A stretch of 64,000 nt of DNA. Source: Fredinandcohnia onubensis. Its GTDB lineage: Bacteria; Bacillota; Bacilli; Bacillales; Bacillaceae_L. Below are positions 23,119-31,893 of this stretch, one piece after another. Numbering within the stretch: position 1 is the first letter of the stretch; every line of letters starts with the position of its first letter. The notes beneath the pieces were generated by a model. The model had not been told where the DNA came from. It was given only the letters and a program-made list of their open reading frames with translations, and ran no database searches. The translations under genes and the position numbers were made by a program. The stretch is taken from contig NZ_NSEA01000019.1 in assembly GCF_002734285.1 (NCBI RefSeq), forward strand, positions 166,212 through 230,211, in the 5' to 3' direction.

Positions 23119-23814
23119 ATGAACTTTAAAAAAGTGATGAAGACTAGTGCTTTAGTAGCGGCACTTGGACTTTCACTTACAGCATTTAATCCTGCTGCAG
23201 CTTCTGCAGCGACACCTAATGAATCCGCTCAAAAATTAGTCGATTCATTAAAAGCACTAAACCTTAACCAAGTAGATTATTTGTATACATATCTACAATC
23301 AGTTAACTTAACAGATGCAGAGTACAATAAAATTGTTGCAAATGCAGAAAAAGTAACGGGTTTATTAGAAGGTGTATCTAATCCATCAGACCTCACCAAT
23401 GCACAAAAAGCAGAGGCTGTACGTCTTTTCGTTGAGAGTTCACAATTAGCTCATCTACAAGTAGCATTTGTAGATAACAATGGAAAAGCTGTTGATCTAA
23501 CACACTTTGACTTTTCAACTGGTTTACTTGTACAAGTGAAAGACAATAAAGGAAAAGTATTAGGAACAATTAATCCAACAAAAGCGGATTTAGAACCTGC
23601 AAATTTGACTGCTAAACTAACAGCACTTAAAACAGCTGTTGATGCAAAAGTTGAGTTAGACAAAACAGGTAAGTTCGTTCCAATGCCAGGCTCAAAGCTA
23701 CCCAATACTGCAACAAATAGTGATGAATTCATGCTATTAGGTGCTCTTATTGTAGCAATGGGTGGAATTTCCTTAATTCCAGCAGTACGTAAAGTACGTA
23801 AACTTGAGGCTTAA
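23119..23814 (+). CDS. Cell-wall-anchored surface protein with LPNTA sorting signal
   Basis: A 231-residue exported protein. It has a signal peptide (MNFKKVMKTSALVAALGLSL... with AASA before the mature part), a helical region rich in L, N and D, then a C-terminal sorting signal: LPNTA, a hydrophobic helix (LLGALIVAMGGISLIPA) and a basic tail (RKVRKLEA). LPNTA is the motif type recognised by class D sortases, and such a sortase gene starts 5 bases after the stop. AAAGGGG stands before the ATG. The mature domain (about 160 residues) is not recognised; the set resembles small acidic surface proteins of bacilli. Confidence 0.85.
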   Translation: MNFKKVMKTSALVAALGLSLTAFNPAAASAATPNESAQKLVDSLKALNLNQVDYLYTYLQSVNLTDAEYNKIVANAEKVTGLLEGVSNPSDLTNAQKAEAVRLFVESSQLAHLQVAFVDNNGKAVDLTHFDFSTGLLVQVKDNKGKVLGTINPTKADLEPANLTAKLTALKTAVDAKVELDKTGKFVPMPGSKLPNTATNSDEFMLLGALIVAMGGISLIPAVRKVRKLEA

Positions 23815-23819
23815 TTTTT

Positions 23820-24440
23820 ATGAAGAAGCGTAAAAGTAAATGGAGATGGGTCATCCTTGGATTCCCCATCTCCATTATTCTATTAGGGATTGGTATTATT
23901 GGTTATTTTGGATGGGATATGACGAAACAGACTGTACTACTAACCAAGACTGTTGTAGATCCTTATGTCCCGGAAAATCCAGACAGAGAGCTTGAAAAAG
24001 AAGTGGCTTGGTCCACATTACCATCACCTGGACAAAAAATTGGAGATCTTTCTATACCTGCAGTTGAATTATCTTATCCGGTTGTCCAAGGAACACATAC
24101 GAATGAACTTAAAAAAGGTATTGGTCATTTTGCAGGGAGTACGTTACCGGGACAAGGTGGACACGTCATTCTAAGTGGACACCGTGAAACGCATTTTACT
24201 GAACTTGAGCACTTAGAAATCGGTGACCAAATTACGTTTACAACTCCATATGGAGACTTTGTGTATGAAACAACAGAGTTCAAAATCGTGCATGCTGATG
24301 ATGAAACAGTAGCGGTGCCAACCGATTTTGAAACTTTAACCTTAACAACATGCTATCCATTTAATTTTATCGGTGATGCACCTGATCGTTTTGTTGTCTA
24401 TACTAAACTGATTGAAAATCCTATGGTAACTATGAAATGA
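23820..24440 (+). CDS. Class D sortase
   Basis: A 206-residue membrane-anchored transpeptidase that cleaves the LPNTA-type signal of the preceding protein and joins it to the cell wall. One N-terminal helix (VILGFPISIILLGIGIIGYF) anchors it outside the membrane. Catalytic residues are present: His121 in LSGHRETHF, Cys178 in TLTTCYPF, and Arg190 in DRFVVYTK. The short TLTTC motif and sequence length are those of class D. It follows its substrate after 5 bases, so the two form a dedicated pair. A strong terminator ends the unit. Confidence 0.93.
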   Translation: MKKRKSKWRWVILGFPISIILLGIGIIGYFGWDMTKQTVLLTKTVVDPYVPENPDRELEKEVAWSTLPSPGQKIGDLSIPAVELSYPVVQGTHTNELKKGIGHFAGSTLPGQGGHVILSGHRETHFTELEHLEIGDQITFTTPYGDFVYETTEFKIVHADDETVAVPTDFETLTLTTCYPFNFIGDAPDRFVVYTKLIENPMVTMK

Positions 24441-24450
24441 TTTATTTATA

Positions 24451-24486
24451 ATAAACCCTCCAGATGTCTGGAGGGTTTATTATTAT
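24451..24486. terminator. Intrinsic terminator after the sortase
   Basis: ATAAACCCTCCAGA pairs with TCTGGAGGGTTTAT with a 2-nt loop; the stem is 14 bp and flanked by AT-rich sequence, so it may act in both directions. Confidence 0.85.
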
Positions 24487-24525
24487 TCCATTAATCCCCC
24501 CTAAAGTTCAGAGAGGGATGTATTG

Positions 24526-24936
24526 TTAATGTTTTCTTTTATTCTTTAAAAATAAACCAAGTTTTTTAATTGCAAAAACGATTAACCTCAAAAAAAGATA
24601 AATCATGAAAAATATAAGGAAACCCCATAGGCCTATAACAGCATCAAGAAACTCCATATTTCCTCGACCTGTAATTTTTTGTTGAATCTCAATTGCAAAT
24701 ACGACTACGATTAAAACCGTAAAAGTATATACAAATGAAATTGCAGTGATACTCCATTTAGCTAAAAGTTTGAAAATAACTTGTACTATAAAAAATGTTA
24801 TGATTCCAAGTATCCCTATTACCCACAAATGTAAGTCTTTATCAGAAATATTTAGACCAAATTGATTTGTTATATCTATAATAATATCATGCAAGAGATT
24901 TACTATTTCAGCGATAATTAAAATCGTTTCTTTCAT
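24526..24936 (-). CDS. VanZ-like small membrane protein
   Basis: A 136-residue protein with about four hydrophobic helices. The pattern DKDLHLWVIGILGIITFF ... EIQQKITGRGNMEFLDAVIGLWG repeats the spacing of the VanZ signature (H in helix 2; E-Q, R and D in the core) though the sequence is far from the classic family. GGAGG lies 6 nt before the ATG on the minus strand. It is the third VanZ-like gene in ten kilobases. Basic C-terminus (KKLGLFLKNKRKH). Function unknown. Confidence 0.6.
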   Translation of the reverse strand: MKETILIIAEIVNLLHDIIIDITNQFGLNISDKDLHLWVIGILGIITFFIVQVIFKLLAKWSITAISFVYTFTVLIVVVFAIEIQQKITGRGNMEFLDAVIGLWGFLIFFMIYLFLRLIVFAIKKLGLFLKNKRKH

Positions 24937-25246
24937 GGCAACCTCCTTTATTATCTGTATTTAACCTTTCGATACTAAATCAAATTTAATTTTCTATTCT
25001 CTTATATAACATATTTCGTAAAAAATCTACCTTAGTTCTTACATTCTACTAATTAATGTGTCTAATAATTGAATGTCATTAACTTAAAGTCTCATCAATA
25101 GTAAAAAGAGGTTAATAAAAGAAATAAGAACAATTAGACCTATTTGTTAAAAAAGTGAAAAAACAAGGACAAAAGATGTACAATATTATTTATAATATAA
25201 GTACATCACCTAAAATTGGAAATAGAAAGAAAGGTGGGAACTGAAA
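24937..25246. other. Intergenic stretch, divergent promoters expected
   Basis: AT-rich region between two divergent genes. A TATAAT-like sequence occurs around 25190, about 55 bp before the penicillin-binding protein gene, but I cannot assign a -35. No gene or RNA recognised. Confidence 0.4.
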
Positions 25247-27265
25247 TTGAAACGGTACACGTGGTTACTAATAAGCTTTACTTTAAGTATAGTACTGCTG
25301 TCAGGCTGCAATAAGGATCCGCTACCGGAAGAACGCTTTGAAGCATTTATTAAGGATTGGGAATCACAGGACTTTGAAAAAGTGTACAACCAATTTTCAA
25401 AGGATGTAAAAGAAACTGTAAAAAAGGATGAGTTTGTAGAGCGTTTTGGCAAGATTTATAGTGATGTTGGAGTAAATGAATTAAACGTTACCTTCAACAA
25501 ACCAGAAGAGGAAGTAAAACCGGACGATCAAGGGCAAGTTACCTTTTCATATGATCTTTCAATGGAAACAGTTGCGGGACCTATTGATTTTAGTGAGAAA
25601 ACAACTCTTGTCATGGAAGAAAACGACGATGTTAAAAAGTGGGCAATCAGGTGGGAACCTTCGATGTTTTTCCCGAATATGGAAGAAGGGGATGAGATAG
25701 GAATTACGCTATCATCTCCTACACGTGGGGAAATCCTTGACCGAAATGGTGTAGCGCTAGCAGAAAATGGACTAGTATATGAAATCGGGCTTGTTCCAAA
25801 GGATCTTGGTGAAAACAAGGATGCAACTATTGCGACCGTGGCAGAACTACTAAAGCTAACACCTGAGTCAATCGAAAAGAAACTAAATGCATCCTGGGTT
25901 CAACCTGACTACTTCGTACCAATCATTAGGTTGTCTTTACAGGACCAAGAACTTGCAACAAAGGTTACTCAACTGAACGGTGTCCTGTCCAAAAAAGTTG
26001 ATTCCCGTGTATATCCATTTAAAGAAGCAACAGCTCATTTAATTGGCTATATCGGAAATGTGACGGCTGAAGACTTGAAAAAACTAGAAGAAAAAGGGTA
26101 CTCAGCAAATGATGTTGTCGGTAAAAAAGGTCTTGAAATGGTATTGGAAGATCGACTAAGAGGAGAAAAAGGAGCAAAAGTATTCATTAAAAAAGCAAAT
26201 GGCGAAGGAGAAGTTGTTCTGGCTGAAAAGAAAGCAAAAAGTGGAGAAACGATTACTTTAGCGATTGACATTGACGTTCAACTTACAACGTTTGATCAAC
26301 TGGGGGGGAACGCTGGCGCTGCAGCTGCAATCCACCCGTTAACAGGGGAGACATTAGCACTCGTAAGTAGTCCTTCCTTTGATCCAAATGCCTTTGTTCT
26401 TGGGATATCGGCAGAAGAATGGAATCGCCTAAATGAAGACCCATTAAAGCCGTTAATTAATCGTTTTGGTGCAACATATGCTCCTGGCTCGACCTTTAAG
26501 CCAGTCACAGCAGGAATTGCACTTGAGAATCAAGTAATTACACCTGAAACAAAGATTGATATTAACGGAAAACAGTGGCAGAAAGATAGTTCATGGGGTG
26601 GTTATTCAATAACTAGAGTTAGTGATCCAGGTAAACCAGTGAACTTAAGGGACGCATTTGTTTACTCAGACAATATTTATTTTGCCCAAGCTGCACTTGG
26701 AATTGGTGGAGAGCAATTTGAAGTGGAGCTCAATAAATACGGGTTTGGGGAGCCATTCCCATTTGAGTACCCTTTATATGAATCCAAAATCTCAAATGAA
26801 GGTTTAAACACAGAGATACTGACTGCAGATACAGGATATGGCCAAGGACAGCTCGAAATGAGTCCAGTGCATTTAGCGATATCTTATACACCCTTATTAA
26901 ATTCCGGAAACTTATTAAAACCAAAACTTATCCTAGATGGCTCTGAAAAAGAAGTTTGGAAGGAAAATGTAATTACTCCAGAAACTGCGCAAACCATTCT
27001 TGGTGACCTTGTTCAAGTTGTCGAAAATTCTAATGGTACTGCAAGAGATGCAAAAATAGAGGGCATTACATTAGCAGGAAAAACAGGAACAGCTGAGCTT
27101 AAAACAAGTAAAGATGAAGACGGAAAAGAAAACGGATTGTTTGTTGCGGTAAATACAGAAAACCCAAGCCTTTTAGTTGCAATGCTTGTTGAGGATGTCA
27201 AAAACGGTAGTCATGACGTGACCCCAAAGGTAAAAGCGGTATTTGAATCGATATTAAAACAATAA
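25247..27265 (+). CDS. pbpC: Class B penicillin-binding protein (PBP3-like lipoprotein)
   Basis: A 672-residue transpeptidase that cross-links peptidoglycan. It begins at a TTG (AAAGGTGGG 8 nt upstream) with a lipoprotein signal ending LLSGC. Residues about 25-140 match the MecA-N (NTF2-like) domain, followed by the PBP dimerisation domain (GEILDRNGVALAENG) and the transpeptidase. Active-site motifs are present: STFK with Ser415, SDN at 474-476 and KTGT at 612-615. Domain order and length equal B. subtilis PbpC (PBP3) and staphylococcal PBP2a; low beta-lactam affinity is possible but not shown. It is a single-gene unit with its own terminator. Confidence 0.88.
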   Translation: MKRYTWLLISFTLSIVLLSGCNKDPLPEERFEAFIKDWESQDFEKVYNQFSKDVKETVKKDEFVERFGKIYSDVGVNELNVTFNKPEEEVKPDDQGQVTFSYDLSMETVAGPIDFSEKTTLVMEENDDVKKWAIRWEPSMFFPNMEEGDEIGITLSSPTRGEILDRNGVALAENGLVYEIGLVPKDLGENKDATIATVAELLKLTPESIEKKLNASWVQPDYFVPIIRLSLQDQELATKVTQLNGVLSKKVDSRVYPFKEATAHLIGYIGNVTAEDLKKLEEKGYSANDVVGKKGLEMVLEDRLRGEKGAKVFIKKANGEGEVVLAEKKAKSGETITLAIDIDVQLTTFDQLGGNAGAAAAIHPLTGETLALVSSPSFDPNAFVLGISAEEWNRLNEDPLKPLINRFGATYAPGSTFKPVTAGIALENQVITPETKIDINGKQWQKDSSWGGYSITRVSDPGKPVNLRDAFVYSDNIYFAQAALGIGGEQFEVELNKYGFGEPFPFEYPLYESKISNEGLNTEILTADTGYGQGQLEMSPVHLAISYTPLLNSGNLLKPKLILDGSEKEVWKENVITPETAQTILGDLVQVVENSNGTARDAKIEGITLAGKTGTAELKTSKDEDGKENGLFVAVNTENPSLLVAMLVEDVKNGSHDVTPKVKAVFESILKQ

Positions 27266-27269
27266 ACAA

Positions 27270-27302
27270 AAAGCTGACGAATTTCGTCAGCTTTCTTTTT
27301 TT
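27270..27302 (+). terminator. Intrinsic terminator after pbpC
   Basis: AAGCTGACGA pairs with TCGTCAGCTT with a short loop, followed by TCTTTTTTT. Confidence 0.9.
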
Positions 27303-27411
27303 AATTACAATTTCCGAGGAAATACTTCATATATTACCCATATAAGCTAAAAAATATAAAATTTTAATGTATAATATAGTAAATTAGTCGTGTTTTTTAG
27401 GGGGTTAAATT

Positions 27412-28218
27412 TTGAAAAAATTAATAGTAATTGTTGTAGTTATTCTTTCCTTTTCCGCCATTGTTGTAGGGAAGATGCATTGGAATAACAAAATAGAAGC
27501 TAATGCGAAGATAGCTCAATCCGAAAAGCCTGATGTTCTAGTAAAAACAGTAACAGAGGGAAACCAAGATGATGTGAAAAAAGTAATAGAAGTTAAGAAT
27601 TATTCAAAGAATTTACCACAGGATATACAAACAAAGTTGATTTCTGCCGCTCAAAATGGTACATCAGTTAATCTTATCATTGCGGGTTCAAACTCGACTC
27701 CAAAAGATCCTATCGGATGGCCAACATTATTAAAGCAAGAATTAGAAAAAACGTATGGTGAAGATGTATTAAACGTTAAAATAAAAGAAATTGCAGATAA
27801 AACATCGACACAGGTAGTACAAGAGGAATTATATCGTGAAATCATAGAGCTTTCTCCTGATATTTTATTATTTGAGCCATTTATTCTTTACGATAATGGT
27901 CATGTAGTTCCAATAGAAAGAAGGCTTAATAATATTACTGAAATTTTGGGAACGATTACAGAGGAATTACCTGATGTATCTATTTTACTTCAGCCAGCAA
28001 ATCCTTTATATAATGCAAGAAATTACCCAAATGAAATTGATAGGTTAGAGGGCTTTGCAGAAGATAACAACTATACATATCTCAACCATTGGAAAGCGTG
28101 GCCAGCCTATAAATCGAAAGAAATTATCGAGTATTTAAATGATGGTGAACCAAGTGAAAAAGGACATGAAGTTTGGGCACAATATTTATTGAAGTATTTC
28201 ACGGCGAATAATAATTAA
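27412..28218 (+). CDS. Secreted or membrane-anchored SGNH-type protein
   Basis: A 268-residue protein starting at a TTG with GGGGG upstream. One N-terminal helix (LIVIVVVILSFSAIVVG) anchors or exports it; there is no lipobox. The outer domain looks SGNH-like: LIIAGSNSTPKDPIGWPTLL in the place of block I (GSNS instead of GDSL), LSPDILLFEPF, and EPSEKGHEVWAQYL at the C-terminus as the block with the catalytic His. Similar proteins accompany polysaccharide or wall synthesis genes and carry acetyl-transfer or esterase activity. It converges with an acyltransferase-3 gene, which hints at a shared O-acetylation pathway. Catalytic competence is unsure because block I is altered. Confidence 0.7.
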   Translation: MKKLIVIVVVILSFSAIVVGKMHWNNKIEANAKIAQSEKPDVLVKTVTEGNQDDVKKVIEVKNYSKNLPQDIQTKLISAAQNGTSVNLIIAGSNSTPKDPIGWPTLLKQELEKTYGEDVLNVKIKEIADKTSTQVVQEELYREIIELSPDILLFEPFILYDNGHVVPIERRLNNITEILGTITEELPDVSILLQPANPLYNARNYPNEIDRLEGFAEDNNYTYLNHWKAWPAYKSKEIIEYLNDGEPSEKGHEVWAQYLLKYFTANNN

Positions 28219-28222
28219 AATA

Positions 28223-28246
28223 CAGCCAACACCTTAAGGTGCTGGC
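28223..28246. repeat. Inverted repeat after the SGNH gene
   Basis: AGCCAACACCTT and AAGGTGCTGGCT pair with one mismatch and no loop bases to spare. No T run, so it is a weak terminator or an mRNA 3'-end structure between two convergent genes. Confidence 0.4.
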
Positions 28247-28306
28247 TATAGTTATAGCTATTCATTTATTTAACCCACCCTTTTTATAAAGAGTGGTTAT
28301 TTAAAA

Positions 28307-29335
28307 TTAAGGTACCAGTTTTTTTATTAATGGAATACGAATTAAAATTAAAATAATAATCAAACTTAAAATGAAAGTTATCAAAATATTTATCGGAATA
28401 ACAAAAATCGGATGAAAAGTTGACTCTACGATGGGAAATACCCTCCATAAAAAGTTGTTTAACAGCCAATAGTGAATAATATATATGCCTAAACTTGCTT
28501 TACTAATAGCTAAAATCACAAGAGGTAATCTCCTCTCTTTAAAATTATAGCGAAAGAATATAAATAGACCGACAATATTCAGTAAAACTGTAGGTGAAAA
28601 ATATTCATACCAAAACTGACTTAGAATTCCATCCTCGTTGTTTACTGTGTATAAATAGGTGAACCAAAATGTAGAGATAAAACCAATAATTGATCCGGTA
28701 TAAGCAACTTTTCTCCATACTTTTTTAATTTCAAATTGGTTAAGGTAATAACCTAAAAGGAAGTATCCTACATAATCTGTTACATAGTATAATTCTATTG
28801 AAAATTTCATGCTGAAAAAGAAATTAGTCATTTTTGTTACTACTGAAGCGTACAGCCAAAGAATTAAAAAGTATTCAATATGCTGTTTTTGAGCATGTTT
28901 GACAAATATCTTTAGTAGAGGAGTAATTAGATATAGCCCAATAATCATGTAAAAAAACCAAAAGTGGCCAATTATGCCATTTGTAATAAATAGTTTGACT
29001 CCTTCTTTAAGAGAAAAAGGGTAATAGCCCATAAAATAACCATATAAATAGAAAAATATACTCCAAGATACAAATGGAATTAATACCTTACCTACGCGCT
29101 TTTTGAAAAAATCCCAGCTTGTCATTTCTCTTTGATCCTTTAACAATAAAGCACCACTAATCATTACAAAGGCTGGAACTGCCCAACGTGATATTGTTTC
29201 AAAGAAGTTTCCGATAAACCAAGTCGTTTCATGGTCAGGGTGTAATTGTGATACATAACCAGCTGTTGCATGAATTGCTACAACTGCAAATGTTGCAAAG
29301 GCACGCAACCAATCAAAATATAATAATCGATTCAT
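28307..29335 (-). CDS. Membrane acyltransferase, acyltransferase-3 family
   Basis: A 342-residue protein with about ten predicted helices. The start is the ATG preceded by GGAGG; an upstream in-frame ATG has no such site. The family motif is at the N-terminus: YFDWLRAFATFAVVAIHATAG, with the essential His near residue 22. A second signature is ISRWAVPAFVMISGALLL. AT3 proteins move acyl groups, usually acetyl, across the membrane to sugars. It lacks the fused SGNH domain of OatA-type enzymes; the neighbouring exported SGNH protein could supply it. The target may be peptidoglycan or the anionic polymers made by nearby genes. Confidence 0.85.
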   Translation of the reverse strand: MNRLLYFDWLRAFATFAVVAIHATAGYVSQLHPDHETTWFIGNFFETISRWAVPAFVMISGALLLKDQREMTSWDFFKKRVGKVLIPFVSWSIFFYLYGYFMGYYPFSLKEGVKLFITNGIIGHFWFFYMIIGLYLITPLLKIFVKHAQKQHIEYFLILWLYASVVTKMTNFFFSMKFSIELYYVTDYVGYFLLGYYLNQFEIKKVWRKVAYTGSIIGFISTFWFTYLYTVNNEDGILSQFWYEYFSPTVLLNIVGLFIFFRYNFKERRLPLVILAISKASLGIYIIHYWLLNNFLWRVFPIVESTFHPIFVIPINILITFILSLIIILILIRIPLIKKLVP

Positions 29336-29716
29336 TATTATCCTCCATGTTTTCCTTGTTCTATACAAGTATTAGTATAAATTATATAGATTGTTTTACC
29401 AAATTGTTATAGTTATGTTTGGGTTGGGTATCCTTATCTAAATATCCTCGAATGATGAGATTCCTTGGAAAAGGATATCACAAACTGAAAAATAAATATA
29501 CTTACTAAATAAAATGAATATAATCTTATAGAATTAAAGTTAACATAGTCATAAAAAGAACTATAACTGTAAAGTTATTGGGATCGCTTATATGTTACTA
29601 TTATTGTAATGATATAAAAAGAAACCCAAAATTGATTACTTGAAACTTAAAACTATAAAGGGCAAAGTAAGTAAGTTGACCTAGGTATTTATAAAAATCA
29701 GACTGGAGTGATTCTT
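29336..29716. other. Intergenic stretch between acyltransferase and gtaB
   Basis: About 380 bp, AT-rich, no gene recognised. It must contain divergent promoters; near 29574-29603 a TTATTG, 18 bp, TATTAT arrangement is a weak sigma-A candidate for gtaB. Confidence 0.35.
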
Positions 29717-30595
29717 TTGAGAATAAAAAAGGCAATAATCCCAGCTGCTGGGTTAGGTACTCGTTTTCTTCCTGCAACAAAAGCTCAACCAAAAGAAATG
29801 CTACCAATTGTTGATAAACCTACTATTCAATATATAATTGAAGAGGCGGTGAAATCAGGTATTGAGGATATTATGATTGTAAGTGGTCGAGGTAAAAGAG
29901 CAATAGAAGATCATTTTGATAAATCTTATGAATTGGAAAAAACACTTTCAGAAAGAGAAAAATGGGATATACTAGAGGAGGTGCAAAAAATATCGAATTT
30001 AGCTAATATCCACTACATAAGACAAAAGGAGCCACTTGGACTCGGTCATGCTATATATTGTGCAAGAAGTTTTATTGGAAATGAACCTTTTGCTGTTTTA
30101 TTGGGAGATGACATTGTTCAAAATCAATCAAAGCCATGTATTGGTCAACTAATCAAGATATTTAATAAGTATCGTTGTACAGTTTTGGGAGTACAAGAAG
30201 TAGAAAAAAATCAAGTATCTAGATACGGAATAGTTGGATATGGTACACAAATGCCAGAAGAAAAATTATTTTTTGTAAATACACTTGTTGAGAAACCATC
30301 TGTAGATGACTCCCCCTCTAATTTAGCAATTATGGGAAGATATATACTTCAGCCGGAGATTATGGACATTCTTTATGAAATGAAGCCAGATAAAAATGGA
30401 GAAATTCAACTAACCGAGGCTATTAAAATATTAAGTGAAACCCAAAATGTAGTAGCTCATTACTTTGAAGGCAAACGTTATGACATTGGAGATAAGCTAG
30501 GGTTCGTTAAAGCTACAGTGGACTTTGCATTACAAAGAAACGATATCAAGCAAGAATTATTATCTCACTTAAAACAAATAGTAAGTGATAAATAA
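29717..30595 (+). CDS. gtaB: UTP-glucose-1-phosphate uridylyltransferase
   Basis: Makes UDP-glucose from UTP and glucose-1-phosphate, the donor for teichoic acid glucosylation, glycolipid anchors and exopolysaccharide. The nucleotide-binding motif KAIIPAAGLGTRFLPATKAQ is at the very N-terminus, and EKP and GRYILQPEIMDIL follow as in GalU/GtaB. I choose the TTG at 29717, 6 nt after GGAGTG, since family members begin right before KKAIIPAAG. About 292 residues, normal length. It stands directly before mnaA, so both may form one transcript supplying sugar nucleotides for the wall-polymer genes. Confidence 0.92.
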   Translation: MRIKKAIIPAAGLGTRFLPATKAQPKEMLPIVDKPTIQYIIEEAVKSGIEDIMIVSGRGKRAIEDHFDKSYELEKTLSEREKWDILEEVQKISNLANIHYIRQKEPLGLGHAIYCARSFIGNEPFAVLLGDDIVQNQSKPCIGQLIKIFNKYRCTVLGVQEVEKNQVSRYGIVGYGTQMPEEKLFFVNTLVEKPSVDDSPSNLAIMGRYILQPEIMDILYEMKPDKNGEIQLTEAIKILSETQNVVAHYFEGKRYDIGDKLGFVKATVDFALQRNDIKQELLSHLKQIVSDK

Positions 30596-30619
30596 AACAT
30601 TTAAAAGAAGGTGCTTTAA

Positions 30620-31777
30620 TTGACTAAGCGAATAAAAGTTATGACAATTTTTGGAACTAGACCAGAAGCTATTAAAATGGCTCCTCTTGTTATTGAATTA
30701 GAAAGATACTCAGAAGAAATTGAATCAATTGTTACTGTAACAGCCCAACATAGACAAATGTTAGATCAAGTACTTGAGGTTTTTAAGATTAAGCCAGATT
30801 TTGACTTAAATGTAATGAAAGACCGACAAACTCTAATAGGTGTTACTACTAGAGCGCTAGAGGGTTTAGATAAAGTAATGAAAGACGTAAAACCTGATTT
30901 AGTTCTAGTACATGGGGACACAACAACAACATTTGTTGCAAGTTTGGCAGCCTTTTATAACCAAATTGCTGTAGGTCACGTTGAAGCTGGATTAAGAACA
31001 TGGAATAAATATTCACCATTCCCTGAAGAAATAAACCGTCAACTTACTGGAGTGATTGCTGATCTTCATTTTTCTCCTACTAAGAAGTCTGCGCAAAACT
31101 TGTTAAATGAGAACAAGGATAAGGAAACAATATTTATAACAGGTAATACCGCAATTGATGCTTTAAAAACTACTGTTTCGAAGACTTACTCACATGAGGT
31201 GTTAGATAGAGTAGGAAATGATAAGCTCATTTTAGTAACCGCTCATCGTCGAGAAAACTTGGGGCAACCAATGAGAAATATGTTTAAAGCGATAAAACGA
31301 TTAGTTGCTAAACATAATGATGTTCAAGTAGTTTACCCTGTACATTTAAACCCTGCAGTAAGAGAAGTAGCTGACGAAATTTTAGGAGAAGATCATAAAA
31401 TTCATCTGATAGAGCCTCTTGGTGTCCTAGATTTTCATAACTTTGCTTCAAGAGCTCATTTAATTTTGACAGATTCAGGAGGGGTTCAGGAAGAAGCACC
31501 ATCATTGGGAGTACCTGTACTCGTATTAAGGGATACTACCGAAAGGCCAGAGGGAATTGAGGCAGGGACATTAAAATTGGCTGGGACTGAGGAAGAGACA
31601 ATATTCACGTTAGCAAATGAATTATTAATCAATAATGAGGAATACAAAAGGATGGCACATGCTTCAAATCCATATGGGGATGGAAGTGCCTCAAATAGAA
31701 TTGTACAAGCAATTCTTTACCACTTTAATAAAAGATCTGATAAACCAGAGACATTTGTTCCCCTTGATGATAAATAA
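30620..31777 (+). CDS. mnaA: UDP-N-acetylglucosamine 2-epimerase (non-hydrolysing)
   Basis: Interconverts UDP-GlcNAc and UDP-ManNAc; UDP-ManNAc is the donor used by TagA for the wall teichoic acid linkage unit. The 385 residues show the family motifs: GTRPEAIKMAPL, TAQHRQMLDQ, LVLVHGDTTTTF, GHVEAGLRTWNKYSPFPEE and DSGGVQEEAPSLG near the UDP site. The start is a TTG with AGAAGGTG 6 nt before. It lies 24 bases after gtaB. A strong terminator closes the pair. TagA and TagO are encoded further on in the window, so the linkage-unit pathway is complete here. Confidence 0.93.
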   Translation: MTKRIKVMTIFGTRPEAIKMAPLVIELERYSEEIESIVTVTAQHRQMLDQVLEVFKIKPDFDLNVMKDRQTLIGVTTRALEGLDKVMKDVKPDLVLVHGDTTTTFVASLAAFYNQIAVGHVEAGLRTWNKYSPFPEEINRQLTGVIADLHFSPTKKSAQNLLNENKDKETIFITGNTAIDALKTTVSKTYSHEVLDRVGNDKLILVTAHRRENLGQPMRNMFKAIKRLVAKHNDVQVVYPVHLNPAVREVADEILGEDHKIHLIEPLGVLDFHNFASRAHLILTDSGGVQEEAPSLGVPVLVLRDTTERPEGIEAGTLKLAGTEEETIFTLANELLINNEEYKRMAHASNPYGDGSASNRIVQAILYHFNKRSDKPETFVPLDDK

Positions 31778-31798
31778 TCAATTTAATAAGAATATAAT

Positions 31799-31846
31799 TT
31801 GCTGATGTAAAAGAGATTTTAGTTTCTTTTACATCAGCTTTTTTTA
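31799..31846 (+). terminator. Intrinsic terminator after mnaA
   Basis: GCTGATGTAAAAGA pairs with TCTTTTACATCAGC, followed by seven or more T. Confidence 0.92.
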
Positions 31847-31847
31847 A

Positions 31848-31880
31848 GTAAAAAAATTAAAAACTGGCCAGAAGCCAGTT
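31848..31880 (-). terminator. Intrinsic terminator of the polysaccharide operon (minus strand)
   Basis: Minus strand: AACTGGC pairs with GCCAGTT, followed by TTTTTAATTTTTTT. It ends the flippase transcript. Confidence 0.85.
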
Positions 31881-31893
31881 CCCTAAAGACGTG

